Assembly (NCBI RefSeq): GCF_004535825.1
Contig: NZ_SGVY01000026.1
Coordinates: forward strand, 1 to 52,218
Length of the DNA: 52,218 nt
Source: Segatella hominis
GTDB taxonomy: Bacteria > Bacteroidota > Bacteroidia > Bacteroidales > Bacteroidaceae
Direction of reading: 5' to 3'
Shown: positions 18,008 to 26,568 of the stretch, piece by piece
Numbering within the stretch: the stretch's first letter is position 1
Layout: each line of letters opens with the position of its first letter
Translations under genes and position numbers: made by a program
The notes under the pieces: generated by a model
Databases searched by the model: none
What the model saw: only the letters and a program-made list of their open reading frames with translations
What the model was told of the DNA's origin: nothing

Positions 18008-19276
18008 CTACTTCCATCCTAAGGTTTTAAGGTATAAGTCCCTGATGCGGGCACCCACCTTTTCCCAGGTAATCTGGTCAACTTCCTTCTTGCCCTCCAC
18101 AGAAAGATAGTCGAAAAGACTCTCATTATGACAGATACTGTAGATGGCATCTGCAAGGGCATGAATATCCCAGTAATCTACCTTGATGCAGTTGGTAAGA
18201 ATCTCACCGCAACCACTCTGCTTGGAAATGATGGTAGGTGTACCACACTGCATGGCCTCCAAAGGAGAGATACCGAAAGGCTCACTCACAGAAGGCATGA
18301 CATAGACATCAGAATCCTTCAGGCACTCATACACCTGCTTACCTCGCATAAAACCAGGGAAGTGGAAACGATCGGCAATACCTCGCTCTGCTGCAAGATA
18401 AATCATCTGATCCATCATATCTCCTGAACCAGCCATGCAGAAACGCACATTACGGGTACGATGAAGCACCATATTGGCAGCCTCAACGAAATATTCCGGT
18501 CCCTTTTGCATGGTGAGACGACCCAAGAATGTAACCACCTTCTCCTTGCCCTTATGATCAGGACGAGGAATATCCTGCCACTCCTGCTTCAATGGATATA
18601 CCGCATTGTGCATAGCAAAGCACTTGCGTGGATCCTGGTGATACTGATTGATGACCGTCTGTCGGGTCAACTCAGATACACACATGATACAGTCGGCATT
18701 GTCCATACCATCCTTCTCGATGGAATAAACGGTAGGGTTTACCTTACCACGACTACGGTCGAAATCGGTAGCATGCACGTGAATGCACAATGGTTTACCA
18801 CTCACCCTCTTGGCATGAATACCAGCAGGGAAAGTCAGCCAGTCGTGAGCATGGATAATATCAAATTCCTCACTTCGAGCTACCACACCGGCAATGATGC
18901 TATAGTTGTTGATCTCGTCGTGGAGATTGGATGGATAACCACCTGCAAAATCCATACATCCGAGGTCGTTGACATTCATATAGTTGAAGTCGGCATAGAT
19001 ATGATCGCGATAACGGAAATAGTCATCCGGATTCATAATATTGCCTACTCGCTGCTGTACGTAATCATGATTGACATCACGCCAGGCGATAGGCACACTA
19101 TTCATGGCCACAATCTTACAAGCACTGCGGTCCTCATCACCGAAAGGATGAGGAAGACAGAGTATGGTTTCAATGTCACCCTGGGCATGCAAACCCTGAG
19201 AAATACCAAAGTTAGCAGTAGCCAAACCACCAAATACATGAGGAGGATACTCCCATCCAAACATTAATACTTTCAT
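18008..19276 (-). CDS. GT4-type glycosyltransferase (glycogen synthase-like)
   Basis: A 422-residue GT-B glycosyltransferase, probably the glycogen (alpha-1,4-glucan) synthase of this operon. N-terminal Rossmann domain with the glycine-rich acceptor loop (FGWEYPPHVFGGLATAN), then IIHAHDWLT and HVHATDFDRSR. The C-terminal domain has VVTFLGRLTMQKGPEYF and the nucleotide-sugar motif EPFGISPLEAMQCG (E-x7-E). The start is the ATG at 19276, because a strong Shine-Dalgarno AAGGAGGA lies 7 bases upstream and MKVLMFGWEYPP is the natural start; a longer frame back to 19345 would overlap the upstream gene. It lies 16 bases after the debranching enzyme gene, in one operon with GH57. UDP- or ADP-glucose use cannot be decided from the sequence. 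Confidence 0.88.
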   Translation of the reverse strand: MKVLMFGWEYPPHVFGGLATANFGISQGLHAQGDIETILCLPHPFGDEDRSACKIVAMNSVPIAWRDVNHDYVQQRVGNIMNPDDYFRYRDHIYADFNYMNVNDLGCMDFAGGYPSNLHDEINNYSIIAGVVARSEEFDIIHAHDWLTFPAGIHAKRVSGKPLCIHVHATDFDRSRGKVNPTVYSIEKDGMDNADCIMCVSELTRQTVINQYHQDPRKCFAMHNAVYPLKQEWQDIPRPDHKGKEKVVTFLGRLTMQKGPEYFVEAANMVLHRTRNVRFCMAGSGDMMDQMIYLAAERGIADRFHFPGFMRGKQVYECLKDSDVYVMPSVSEPFGISPLEAMQCGTPTIISKQSGCGEILTNCIKVDYWDIHALADAIYSICHNESLFDYLSVEGKKEVDQITWEKVGARIRDLYLKTLGWK

Positions 19277-19283
19277 ATAGCAG

Positions 19284-19291
19284 TCCTCCTT
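19284..19291 (-). promoter_or_regulatory. Strong Shine-Dalgarno site of the glycosyltransferase gene
   Basis: AAGGAGGA on the minus strand, 7 bases before the ATG at 19276. Such a full site is rare in this group and decides the start. Confidence 0.8.
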
Positions 19292-19292
19292 A

Positions 19293-21236
19293 TTAATATT
19301 GATACTTATCGAGTAATTCGAGTGCACGCAGAATCTCTGCCACATTCATGGCAAAGGAAATGGCGCCACGTCCAGCAAATGGAGGGTTACCATCAAAGAG
19401 TTCGCTGATGGTACCGAGACAATGATAAGACATTTCTTCTTCATATCCCACCATCTGGCGCTCAATGAAGCTCAATCGGGTTCTTCTGTAGAGTTTCAAA
19501 CTTGCCTCCATATAGAAACCGCCGAGCCAAGGCCATGCAGTACCTTGATGATATGCATAATCTCGCTGGCTCTGAGGACCTACATAGACAGGATTATAAC
19601 CGCCACTCTTAGGAGAAAGAGAGCGCAATCCCTTAGGGGTCAGGAGTTCACGTGTACAGATATCGAGCACTTTCTTCTTCTGGTCTTGAGAAAGAGGAGA
19701 ATAGTCGAAAGCGACTGGGAAAATCATATTAGGTCGAACACTCCAATCGATCATGTTACCATCTACATAGTCATAGAGATAACCATACTCATTGAGGAAA
19801 GTATCGAGGAAAGACTGCTTGGTCTTCTCTGCCAATTCCAGAAGATGCTGTTGTCTCTCTTGCTTGCCTTCCAGTTCGCAGAGAGCAGCACAGAAGCACA
19901 ATGCATTGTACCACAACGCATTGAACTCAACAATATAACCACTTCTTGGAACTACAGGTTTTCCGTTGGCAGTAGAGTTCATCCATGTCACAGCCTTATT
20001 CTTTCCATCTGCGTAAAGGAGTCCGTTAGGATGCAATTCTAAGTTAGGATGGTGATTGCCTTCGATAAAGAGCATGACACTCTTGATGAACTTACCATAT
20101 TTCTTCAGACATTCCTCCTTGCTGGTTTCCTTAGCATACTGCTGAAGAGCCCAGATTGCCCAGAGAGGAACATCCGGCTGTTCCAATTCGGTAATATTCA
20201 CAGTGATATCCTTTCCTTCCATGAATTCCTGATATCCCTTCATGGCAGTCTTCATCACCAGTTCAAAGTAGTCATTTTCCTCTATAGAGAGGGTAAGACC
20301 CGGCAAAGAGATAAATGTATCTCGCGCACGGCACTTGAACCAAGGATAACCAGCCAGAATGTATCGGTCATCATTTTTCTCACGACGGTGGAACTGATGG
20401 GCAGCATTGACAAGACAATGGAAGAAATTGTCACGAGGGGCCCTTTCTGCCACTTCCTTATCAAAAAGTTTCTTCAATGTACCGGTCTTGATTTCAGATG
20501 TAGATGCAGCAAAGACTATGCTCTCACCTTTCTTGATTGGCATCTCAAAATAACCAGGTACATAAAGGTCCTCATTGGAAGCATAGCCACGCTCCTGCTC
20601 CTTAGGATACTCCACACCACGATACCAGTCTGGGGCAAAAACAAACTCATTCTTCTTGGAGAACTGCATATAAAGGTCAGGATAACCTGCATACATACAA
20701 GTCTTGATACCATTATCCACTGCAGAATACTCACGGGATGCTGTACTATTCTCATGGGTAAACTGACGCACGCTTCTGAATGCCAAGAATGGACGGAAAC
20801 GCAAGGTGGTAGCTGAATGACAATCCACCATGGTGTATCTGATCAAGATGCGATCTTCATAATGCTGAAAAACGACCTCTTTCTTTAAGATGACACCACC
20901 TACACGGTAAAGCGTTGTTGGCACCTTATCGCAATCAAACTCACGAATGTATTTATGGCCCATCGGGCTAAAGTTGTTGCCTTGATACTTGTGCAATCCG
21001 AGATTGAATTCAGCGCCATGCTGAATGACTGTAGGATCGAGAGAACTCAGCAATACATGATTGTCGCCATCCAGTTCTGGAATAGGGACAACCAGCAAAC
21101 CGTGATACTTTCGAGTATTACAATCAACAATCGTAGAGCACGAATAAGCACCCGAGCGGTTGGTTCTAAGCAACTCCTTCGGCAATGACTCCTGTAGGTT
21201 GGTCATCAGGGCCTTTTCGAATTTTAGATAACTCAT
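19293..21236 (-). CDS. Glycogen debranching enzyme (amylo-alpha-1,6-glucosidase, GH133)
   Basis: Removes alpha-1,6 branches of glycogen in the cytoplasm. The N-terminal domain (residues about 15-230) has the bacterial debranching-enzyme start (LLRTNRSGAYSCSTIVDCNTRKYHGLL is the region at 24-50). The C-terminal (alpha/alpha)6 barrel has family motifs: WFKCRARDTFISLPGL near 313, WMNSTANGKPVVPRSGY near 424, LYDYVDG, and YAYHQGTAWPWLGGFY near 568 with the expected acidic and aromatic residues. At 647 residues it matches Bacteroides homologues and not the large eukaryotic two-function enzyme. First gene of the glycogen operon, with a perfect promoter at 21284-21314. Confidence 0.92.
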   Translation of the reverse strand: MSYLKFEKALMTNLQESLPKELLRTNRSGAYSCSTIVDCNTRKYHGLLVVPIPELDGDNHVLLSSLDPTVIQHGAEFNLGLHKYQGNNFSPMGHKYIREFDCDKVPTTLYRVGGVILKKEVVFQHYEDRILIRYTMVDCHSATTLRFRPFLAFRSVRQFTHENSTASREYSAVDNGIKTCMYAGYPDLYMQFSKKNEFVFAPDWYRGVEYPKEQERGYASNEDLYVPGYFEMPIKKGESIVFAASTSEIKTGTLKKLFDKEVAERAPRDNFFHCLVNAAHQFHRREKNDDRYILAGYPWFKCRARDTFISLPGLTLSIEENDYFELVMKTAMKGYQEFMEGKDITVNITELEQPDVPLWAIWALQQYAKETSKEECLKKYGKFIKSVMLFIEGNHHPNLELHPNGLLYADGKNKAVTWMNSTANGKPVVPRSGYIVEFNALWYNALCFCAALCELEGKQERQQHLLELAEKTKQSFLDTFLNEYGYLYDYVDGNMIDWSVRPNMIFPVAFDYSPLSQDQKKKVLDICTRELLTPKGLRSLSPKSGGYNPVYVGPQSQRDYAYHQGTAWPWLGGFYMEASLKLYRRTRLSFIERQMVGYEEEMSYHCLGTISELFDGNPPFAGRGAISFAMNVAEILRALELLDKYQY

Positions 21237-21283
21237 AGATCTATATTAAGGTTTTTAATATTTTTTGTTGACTTTATTGCATC

Positions 21284-21314
21284 CAAAGGTAAGGAAAAAA
21301 AGCGAAACGACAAA
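21284..21314 (-). promoter_or_regulatory. Promoter of the glycogen operon
   Basis: On the minus strand TTTG (21314-21311), 19 bases, then TACCTTTG (21291-21284): a perfect match to TTTG-N19-TAnnTTTG. The leader is about 40 bases. Confidence 0.85.
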
Positions 21315-21452
21315 GTTTTTTGGCAAAGAATTTAAGAAAATCGCTATATTTAATGTTTTATAAGCTTTTAAAGGGCAAATATTCCCCGTTTTTAAGTCAC
21401 TTAGATGAATACACACAGTTTTGTGTAGCCTCTTTACAACAATCGCACAATC

Positions 21453-21491
21453 GAAAAAAGGTGCACCGGAACTTGTATTCCGATACACCTT
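21453..21491 (-). terminator. Terminator of the lipid-kinase gene
   Basis: AAGGTGCACCGGAA (21458-21471) pairs with TTCCGATACACCTT (21478-21491) with an internal mismatch; on the minus strand a run of T follows. It lies 45 bases after the stop codon at 21536. Confidence 0.82.
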
Positions 21492-21517
21492 ATTATTCTT
21501 AAAACCTTATTATTCTT
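21488..21517. repeat. 13-bp tandem direct repeat
   Basis: CCTTATTATTCTT occurs at 21488-21500 and again at 21505-21517, separated by AAAA. It overlaps the terminator arm. Probably a local slippage product. Confidence 0.5.
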
Positions 21518-21535
21518 GAAAGAAGATCAATCTGA

Positions 21536-22468
21536 CTACTGCGGTATCAGGAAGTTGATTACTTCCTGCTCCACCGTGATGCGGTAAGGTCCAACTGGCG
21601 TCTTCATCAATCGACCATCTACACCAATCATCGCATGAGAAGAATCCTCTACCACCACCTCTCTCGTGCGATAGGGATGCACACTTTTATGATTGAGGAA
21701 TTTACCTTTGACGAAAAGATAAAAGCCTTCAAAGAGCTGGGTCATACCAGGATGATGAACAACAGAGACATCCAGCAGACCATTATAAGGCACCGCATTA
21801 GGAGTCTGTCCATATCCCGATGCATTTCCTACACACATGGTCATCACCCTACGCTTAATGACATCTGAATTGATGCGGATATGCATCTTATAGTCTAATC
21901 GCTGGAAAATCATCAGCACGAATGAGAAGAGGAACGACAGGGTACGGGAACCAAATACATGATGGGTCTTGCGACGCAGATTCATGATAGCAGCTATCAG
22001 ACCAACATTCACACAATTGAGAAAATAGCGGTGACAGTTTTCCCCCTTCTTGTTCTGATAACGGATACAACCTAAATCAATCTTACGCACACGACGCTGC
22101 TGGAGCCATTTGATAGTCTGTTCATAATCACTATCATCAAATCCCCAGAAATGAGCAAAGTCATTCATCAGTCCATTAGGAATAATACCCAGCGCAATCT
22201 GATTTCTTACGGAAGCATCTACCTGCATCAGACAGTTTACTGCATCATTCAAGGCAGAATCTCCACCCACAATAACGATTGTCTTATAGCCATTGTTGAT
22301 AAACATCTTAACCAGACGCTCTACACTTTTCTGATTCTCGCTTTGCACGAAATCATAGTCCACATGAAGTTGGCGCAAAACTTTCTCTATCTTAGTCCAG
22401 CGCGCACTGCTCCTCCATCCTCCTCGAGGGCAATAGAGCAAGCCCCATTTATTTTCATTTACAGCCAC
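21536..22468 (-). CDS. Diacylglycerol kinase family lipid kinase
   Basis: A 310-residue protein of the DagK/YegS lipid-kinase fold (DAGK_cat plus C-terminal beta-sandwich). The Rossmann-like start (WGLLYCPRGGWRSS) is followed by the nucleotide-binding motif TIVIVGGDSALNDAV near residues 85-98, where most family members read GGDGTxxEV. LGIIPNGLMNDFAHFWG fits the G-x-x-P-x-G-T/L-x-N-D-F motif. The end has VVEDSSHAMIGVDGRLM, like the conserved D-G-E/R region. The start is a GTG at 22468 preceded by AGGAG at nine bases. It probably phosphorylates diacylglycerol or a related lipid; the substrate is unknown. It lies 102 bases after miaA in the same direction. Confidence 0.85.
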   Translation of the reverse strand: MAVNENKWGLLYCPRGGWRSSARWTKIEKVLRQLHVDYDFVQSENQKSVERLVKMFINNGYKTIVIVGGDSALNDAVNCLMQVDASVRNQIALGIIPNGLMNDFAHFWGFDDSDYEQTIKWLQQRRVRKIDLGCIRYQNKKGENCHRYFLNCVNVGLIAAIMNLRRKTHHVFGSRTLSFLFSFVLMIFQRLDYKMHIRINSDVIKRRVMTMCVGNASGYGQTPNAVPYNGLLDVSVVHHPGMTQLFEGFYLFVKGKFLNHKSVHPYRTREVVVEDSSHAMIGVDGRLMKTPVGPYRITVEQEVINFLIPQ

Positions 22469-22570
22469 GTCGATTATTCTCCTATAATAATATTCTCTAT
22501 ATTAAATAATGTATATACAATCAGAAATCCATCTATTACTTATCCAAATATCTATCAATCATATAAATTG

Positions 22571-23545
22571 CTACTGATTAGATTTCATCAGTTCAAGAAC
22601 CTGCTCTACCTTCTGGTCCATCGGTTGAAGTGCATCTATCCAATGAATGGTAAAACCCCTGCGCTCCATACCACGGAACCAGGTCATCTGCCTTTTGGCA
22701 AACTGATGAATGGCGATTTCCAATCCTCTCAGCATCTCCTCATAAGAAGTTTTTCCTATCACATATTCTGTGATAAACTTGTATTCCAACCCGTAATACA
22801 ACAGGTTTTCTGCAGGAATACCACGATCGAGGAGTCCCTTGATTTCCTCTACCATCCCATTCTCCAGACGCTGTTTCAGACGGCGGGTGATTTTATCACG
22901 GCGGGCATCACGGTCGATACTCACTCCTATCACCAAAGAATCAACCGCAGGCAATTCCCGCTCTGGCATCGGATGTTCGAGATTGTAAGTTTCAATCTCA
23001 ATCGCACGGATGGCGCGCTGCGCAGTATCTACATCTGTGCGATTGTGCATATTAGAACCATTCTTCGCCTTCAAATCCACCAACATATCTGTCAGTTCTT
23101 CCAGCGTTTTACCTTCAAGGGAACTACGAAGAACAGGATTTTGAGGAACTGGTGAAAGATGATAACCTTTCAAGACAGACTCGATATAGAGTCCGGTACC
23201 TCCACAGAGTATCGGAAGTACGCCACGATGAGTAATGTCCTGATAGGCATCATAGAAGTCCTGCTGATATTGGAAGAGATTATACTTGGTACCGGCATCA
23301 CAGATGTCTATCAGATGATAAGGAATCAATTTACCCCCTACCGTATAATCCTCAAGATCTTTTCCCGTACCAATATCCATGCCCCGATAGACCTGGCGAC
23401 TATCGGCACTGATAATCTCAGCCCCATGCGTATCGCCACCCCACATGGAAGAATCCATGCCATTGATATGCGAGGCAAGTGCAGCGGCAAGATTAGTCTT
23501 TCCACTGGCAGTAGGACCCAATATGGTAATCATAGAATGTTTCAT
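22571..23545 (-). CDS. miaA: tRNA dimethylallyltransferase
   Basis: Transfers a dimethylallyl group from dimethylallyl diphosphate to N6 of A37 in tRNAs that read UNN codons. The P-loop GPTASGKTNLAAAL is at residues 9-22. Further motifs are ISADSRQVYRGMDIGTGK, YHLIDI, LPILCGGTGLYIESVL, TDVDTAQRAIRAIEI and FAKRQMTWFRGM (the conserved R-Q-x-T-W-F/Y-R near the end). The length of 324 residues from the ATG at 23545 fits the family; the frame upstream (to 23608) is not used because it lies in the promoter. That promoter leaves almost no leader. Confidence 0.95.
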   Translation of the reverse strand: MKHSMITILGPTASGKTNLAAALASHINGMDSSMWGGDTHGAEIISADSRQVYRGMDIGTGKDLEDYTVGGKLIPYHLIDICDAGTKYNLFQYQQDFYDAYQDITHRGVLPILCGGTGLYIESVLKGYHLSPVPQNPVLRSSLEGKTLEELTDMLVDLKAKNGSNMHNRTDVDTAQRAIRAIEIETYNLEHPMPERELPAVDSLVIGVSIDRDARRDKITRRLKQRLENGMVEEIKGLLDRGIPAENLLYYGLEYKFITEYVIGKTSYEEMLRGLEIAIHQFAKRQMTWFRGMERRGFTIHWIDALQPMDQKVEQVLELMKSNQ

Positions 23546-23549
23546 GGCG

Positions 23550-23580
23550 CAAAGATACAAATTTTTCCGATACAGACAAA
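23550..23580 (-). promoter_or_regulatory. miaA promoter, giving a leaderless or near-leaderless mRNA
   Basis: Minus strand TTTG (23580-23577), 19 bases, TATCTTTG (23557-23550): a perfect consensus. Only four bases separate the -7 box from the ATG at 23545, so transcription should begin at or next to the start codon. Confidence 0.85.
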
Positions 23581-23675
23581 CAAAGAAATAAAAAAAATGG
23601 GAAAACAAGGCAAGAAAAGGAGAATCAGTATGCCTTTATGCTATAAAACTTCAAGCCATTAGACAAAAAATAAAT

Positions 23676-23709
23676 AATAAAAAAGCCTGGCATTGTAAAA
23701 TGCCAGGCT
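23676..23709 (-). terminator. Terminator of gap
   Basis: A perfect 11-bp stem, AGCCTGGCATT (23684-23694) and AATGCCAGGCT (23699-23709), with a four-base loop, followed on the minus strand by a T tract. Confidence 0.92.
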
Positions 23710-23740
23710 ATATATATTGTCGTAAATCGCTTCAGCGGTA

Positions 23741-24769
23741 TTACTTCAACTCAGCGAGGTACTTGATAGTACGAACCATCTGAGAAGTATAAGAGTTCTC
23801 ATTGTCGTACCAAGAAACTACCTGTACCTGATATGTGTCGTCGTCGATCTTGCTAACCATTGTCTGAGTAGCATCGAAGAGAGAACCGAAACGCATACCG
23901 ATGATATCAGAAGAAACGATAGGATCCTCGTTGTAACCGAAGCTTTCGTTAGAAGCAGCCTTCATTGCAGCGTTGATACCCTCAACTGTAACGTCCTTAC
24001 CCTTAACAACAGCTACGAGGATAGTTGTAGAACCTGTTGGAGTAGGAACACGCTGTGCAGAACCGATCAACTTACCGTTCAACTCAGGGATTACAAGACC
24101 GATAGCCTTAGCAGCACCTGTTGAGTTAGGAACGATGTTCTGAGCACCTGCACGAGAACGACGGAGGTCGCCCTTACGCTGAGGACCGTCGAGAATCATC
24201 TGGTCACCTGTGTAAGCGTGGATTGTTGACATGATACCTGACTGGATAGCTGCGTACTTGTTCAAAGTGTCAGCCATTGGAGCCAAGCAGTTTGTTGTAC
24301 AAGAAGCTGCAGAGATAACTGTATCAGCTGGAGTCAAAGTCTTGTGGTTTGTGTTGTAAACGATAGTAGGGAGATCGTTACCTGCTGGAGCAGAGATAAC
24401 TACCTTCTTAGCACCTGCTGTAAGGTGAGCAGAAGCCTTCTCCTTTGATGTATAGAAACCTGTGCACTCAAGTACTACGTCAACACCAAGCTCACCCCAA
24501 GGAAGCTCAGCTGCGTTAGGCTTAGCGTAGATAGTGATCTCCTTACCATCAACGATGATAGAGTTGTCTGTTGCCTCTACAGTGTGCTTGCCCTCGCCAT
24601 ACTTACCAGCGAAGCCACCCTGTGCTGTATCATACTTAAGAAGGTGAGCCAACATTTTTGGAGATGTAAGGTCATTGATTGCAACTACCTCATAACCATC
24701 TGCCTCAAACATCTGACGGAAAGCCAGACGACCGATACGGCCGAAGCCGTTAATAGCAACTTTTGTCAT
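23741..24769 (-). CDS. gap: Glyceraldehyde-3-phosphate dehydrogenase (type I)
   Basis: Glycolytic enzyme: converts glyceraldehyde 3-phosphate, phosphate and NAD+ to 1,3-bisphosphoglycerate. The NAD-binding start [16 protein letters not shown] is at residues 3-18. The active-site motif [12 protein letters not shown] (near 152-163) contains the catalytic Cys. [28 protein letters not shown] has its catalytic His near 181. [15 protein letters not shown] is at the C-terminus. 342 residues, normal for the family. Its own terminator lies 32 bases beyond the stop. The promoter is probably the minus-strand box at 24892-24899, giving a leader of about 115 bases. Confidence 0.97.
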   Translation of the reverse strand: MTKVAINGFGRIGRLAFRQMFEADGYEVVAINDLTSPKMLAHLLKYDTAQGGFAGKYGEGKHTVEATDNSIIVDGKEITIYAKPNAAELPWGELGVDVVLECTGFYTSKEKASAHLTAGAKKVVISAPAGNDLPTIVYNTNHKTLTPADTVISAASCTTNCLAPMADTLNKYAAIQSGIMSTIHAYTGDQMILDGPQRKGDLRRSRAGAQNIVPNSTGAAKAIGLVIPELNGKLIGSAQRVPTPTGSTTILVAVVKGKDVTVEGINAAMKAASNESFGYNEDPIVSSDIIGMRFGSLFDATQTMVSKIDDDTYQVQVVSWYDNENSYTSQMVRTIKYLAELK

Positions 24770-25195
24770 TTTTTTTAATATTTAAAATTAATGGTTTAAA
24801 ATAATTCCATATTTTAAGCTCTCAAGCAATCCTGAAGTGCTGAAACATTCAAAAAAATAAGCTTTCAAGCATTTTTTTCTTTTTCCGAGCGCAAAGTTAC
24901 TAATTTTTTTCTAACTTTGCACACGAAAAGAGTATTAAATAAATTAAAAAAGGATAGTTGAGGTTTAATCTTGCTATAAAAAAAGCAGTTAACATGTCAG
25001 ACTGACAACTCCATATTGCAAAATTCAATCCTTTCACAAGAATGAAAAATGCATATCGGATGAAGAAATCAAACCCTATGATGCCTTACACCTTATTATA
25101 TATATTGGAAAAATCATCATTCTGCAAGAAATGACAAAGTATAAATACTAAAATTATATCAACATTTAAATAAACAAAAGTAAAAGAATTAAGTT
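24770..25195. other. Divergent intergenic region between gap and mscL
   Basis: No gene is seen in this 426-base stretch. It holds two facing -7 boxes (24892-24899 minus, 24912-24919 plus). Both flanking leaders would be long (about 115 and 270 bases). I found no clear riboswitch fold; the rest is AT-rich. Confidence 0.5.
24891..24920. promoter_or_regulatory. Divergent, palindromic -7 boxes for gap and mscL
   Basis: GCAAAGTTA (24891-24899) and TAACTTTGC (24912-24920) form a perfect 9-bp inverted repeat. Each arm contains TAACTTTG, one reading towards gap and one towards mscL. The boxes point away from each other with 12 bases between, so the two promoters must share upstream DNA. Clear -33 TTTG elements are absent on both sides. 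Confidence 0.6.
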
Positions 25196-25627
25196 ATGAG
25201 TAAATTTTTGAATGAATTCAAGGAATTCGCCATGCGTGGCAATGTGCTTGACATGGCTGTCGGTGTGATCATCGGTGGTGCTTTCGGCAAAATCGTAAGT
25301 TCTGTTGTGAATGATGTCATCATGCCTCCTATCGGATGGTTGATTGGTGGCGTCAACTTCGCTGACCTCAAGTTGACCTTGCCTACCGTACAGGTTGCCG
25401 GTGAGGAATTCAAGACTGCGACCATCAACTATGGTAGTTTCCTCCAGACCTGTTTCGACTTCCTCATCGTGGCTTTCTGTATCTTCATGCTCATCAAGGC
25501 GGTCAACAAGTTAGCTAAGAAGAAGGAAGAACCTAAGGAGCCTGAGGCACCAAAAGCACCAGAACCAAGTGCTGAGGAGAAACTTCTGATGGAGATTCGC
25601 GACTTGCTGAAATCACAGCAGAAATAA
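25196..25627 (+). CDS. mscL: Large-conductance mechanosensitive channel
   Basis: Homopentameric inner-membrane channel that opens under membrane tension during osmotic downshock. The N-terminal helix and first TM are typical ([31 protein letters not shown], residues 4-34), followed by [15 protein letters not shown]. The second TM is near residues 84-103 ([20 protein letters not shown]). The C-terminal helical bundle is charged and Pro-rich ([15 protein letters not shown]), ending EIRDLLKSQ. 143 residues, normal for the family. Single gene with its own terminator. Confidence 0.96.
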   Translation: MSKFLNEFKEFAMRGNVLDMAVGVIIGGAFGKIVSSVVNDVIMPPIGWLIGGVNFADLKLTLPTVQVAGEEFKTATINYGSFLQTCFDFLIVAFCIFMLIKAVNKLAKKKEEPKEPEAPKAPEPSAEEKLLMEIRDLLKSQQK

Positions 25628-25656
25628 TTGCCACAACAAAAAGTGACAATAAAAGA

Positions 25657-25717
25657 AGTCCCATACGATCCGCAGAATGCCATCTGGCAATACCTGGAAT
25701 CGTATGGGACTTTTTTA
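25657..25717. terminator. Bidirectional terminator between mscL and the FKBP gene
   Basis: A perfect 13-bp stem, AGTCCCATACGAT (25657-25669) with ATCGTATGGGACT (25699-25711), closes a loop holding a smaller TGCCA/TGGCA hairpin. TTTTTT follows on the plus strand and a T-rich tract on the minus strand. Confidence 0.85.
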
Positions 25718-25760
25718 TTTAAAGATGGAATAGAAACCTTTGGGATTTCAACAGGTGCGT

Positions 25761-26159
25761 TTATCCCACTCCCAACAACTCAACTTCAAAGATAAGAGTA
25801 GAACCTCCTGGTATTCCTGGCTGAGAGAACTTTCCATATCCCATTTCGGCAGGAATATAAAGTTCCCACTGGTCGCCTACGTGCATCTGTTGCATCGCCA
25901 CAATCCAACCATCTATCAGATCGCTCAATCGCATCGCAAACGGAGTTCCGCCACGGCTGGAATCAAACTTCTTGCCATTGATGGTCCAACCCGTATAATG
26001 AGCAGTCACAATGCTGCGCTTGCCTGGTTGTGCTCCATTTGGATCTCCCTGTTTCAACACCTTATAATATATACCACGAGGGAGTGCTTTCACACCTTCC
26101 TCTTGAGCCTTTTCTTCCAGCCAACGCTTGTTGGCCTCTACATATTCTCTTTTTGCCAT
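25761..26159 (-). CDS. FKBP-type peptidyl-prolyl cis-trans isomerase
   Basis: Catalyses cis-trans isomerisation of Xaa-Pro bonds during protein folding. 132 residues: a short helical start (residues 1-25) and one FKBP domain (about 28-131) with the binding-pocket residues in sequence: TAHYTGWTINGKKFDSS (Tyr, Phe, Asp), LIDGWIVAMQQMHVGD (the I-x-G-W core), and PAEMGYG ... IPGGSTLIFEVELL. No signal peptide or lipobox, so it is cytoplasmic. Convergent with mscL. The closest promoter element, minus-strand TAACTTAG about 35 bases upstream, misses one consensus base. Confidence 0.93.
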   Translation of the reverse strand: MAKREYVEANKRWLEEKAQEEGVKALPRGIYYKVLKQGDPNGAQPGKRSIVTAHYTGWTINGKKFDSSRGGTPFAMRLSDLIDGWIVAMQQMHVGDQWELYIPAEMGYGKFSQPGIPGGSTLIFEVELLGVG

Positions 26160-26238
26160 ATTTCAGATTACATGATATTATATTTGCGCCGCTAAGTTAC
26201 GAAGAAAAATCGGAATGACAAAAAAAATCCGGTTTTAT

Positions 26239-26269
26239 TTTGCCATGTCTTCTTTTTATGCTAACTTTG
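26239..26269 (+). promoter_or_regulatory. Intact promoter of the deleted flavoprotein gene
   Basis: TTTG (26239-26242), 19 bases, TAACTTTG (26262-26269): a perfect consensus. The leader to the ATG at 26294 is about 18 bases. The promoter survived the deletion and could now read into the AAA-ATPase gene. Confidence 0.85.
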
Positions 26270-26293
26270 CATCCTAATCATCAAAAATACAAT

Positions 26294-26446
26294 ATGCCAC
26301 AAACACTACATATTGCAATCATCGGTGGGGGTGCCGCAGGATTCTTTGCCGGCGAAGTGCTCGACATCGATGCCATCACCGGCGGCTTCAATCTGCAGGC
26401 CGCCTGGACCACGGGATATGTGGTGGGACAACATATCGGAGAATAA
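26294..26446 (+). pseudogene. Deletion remnant of a BaiN/HI0933-type flavoprotein gene
   Basis: Fifty codons that join two ends of one known family. Residues 1-19 ([19 protein letters not shown]) are the FAD-binding start (GxGxxG) of an HI0933/BaiN-like NAD(P)/FAD oxidoreductase. Residues 20-50 ([26 protein letters not shown]) are its C-terminal motif. Full-length members have about 400 residues, so roughly 350 codons are missing and the two ends are joined in frame. FFA-G probably lies at the junction in both halves, which suggests recombination between short repeats. It cannot fold as an enzyme. A real small protein is much less likely, because both ends match conserved motifs. Confidence 0.82.
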
Positions 26447-26513
26447 AAGGCGGGGGATTTCCTCGCCTTCGGGCTTTCTATCACTTTCTCAAAAACTTTT
26501 CTCCCCTAAAAAA

Positions 26514-26544
26514 CTTGCCATATCAAATAATTATTGTAATTTTG
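26514..26544 (+). promoter_or_regulatory. Promoter of the first AAA-ATPase gene
   Basis: CTTG (26514-26517), 19 bases, TAATTTTG (26537-26544): full -7 box, three of four -33 bases. The leader is about 18 bases. Confidence 0.7.
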
Positions 26545-26568
26545 CAGTAAGATTTTAAAAAGAAGATT

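Noticed and set aside
19277-19345. Extended start of the glycosyltransferase
   Set aside because: It overlaps the debranching gene; the strong Shine-Dalgarno site supports the ATG at 19276.
22151-23155. Long open frame on the plus strand opposite the lipid kinase and miaA
   Set aside because: It spans two well-supported minus-strand genes and has no family motif; it is an antisense shadow.
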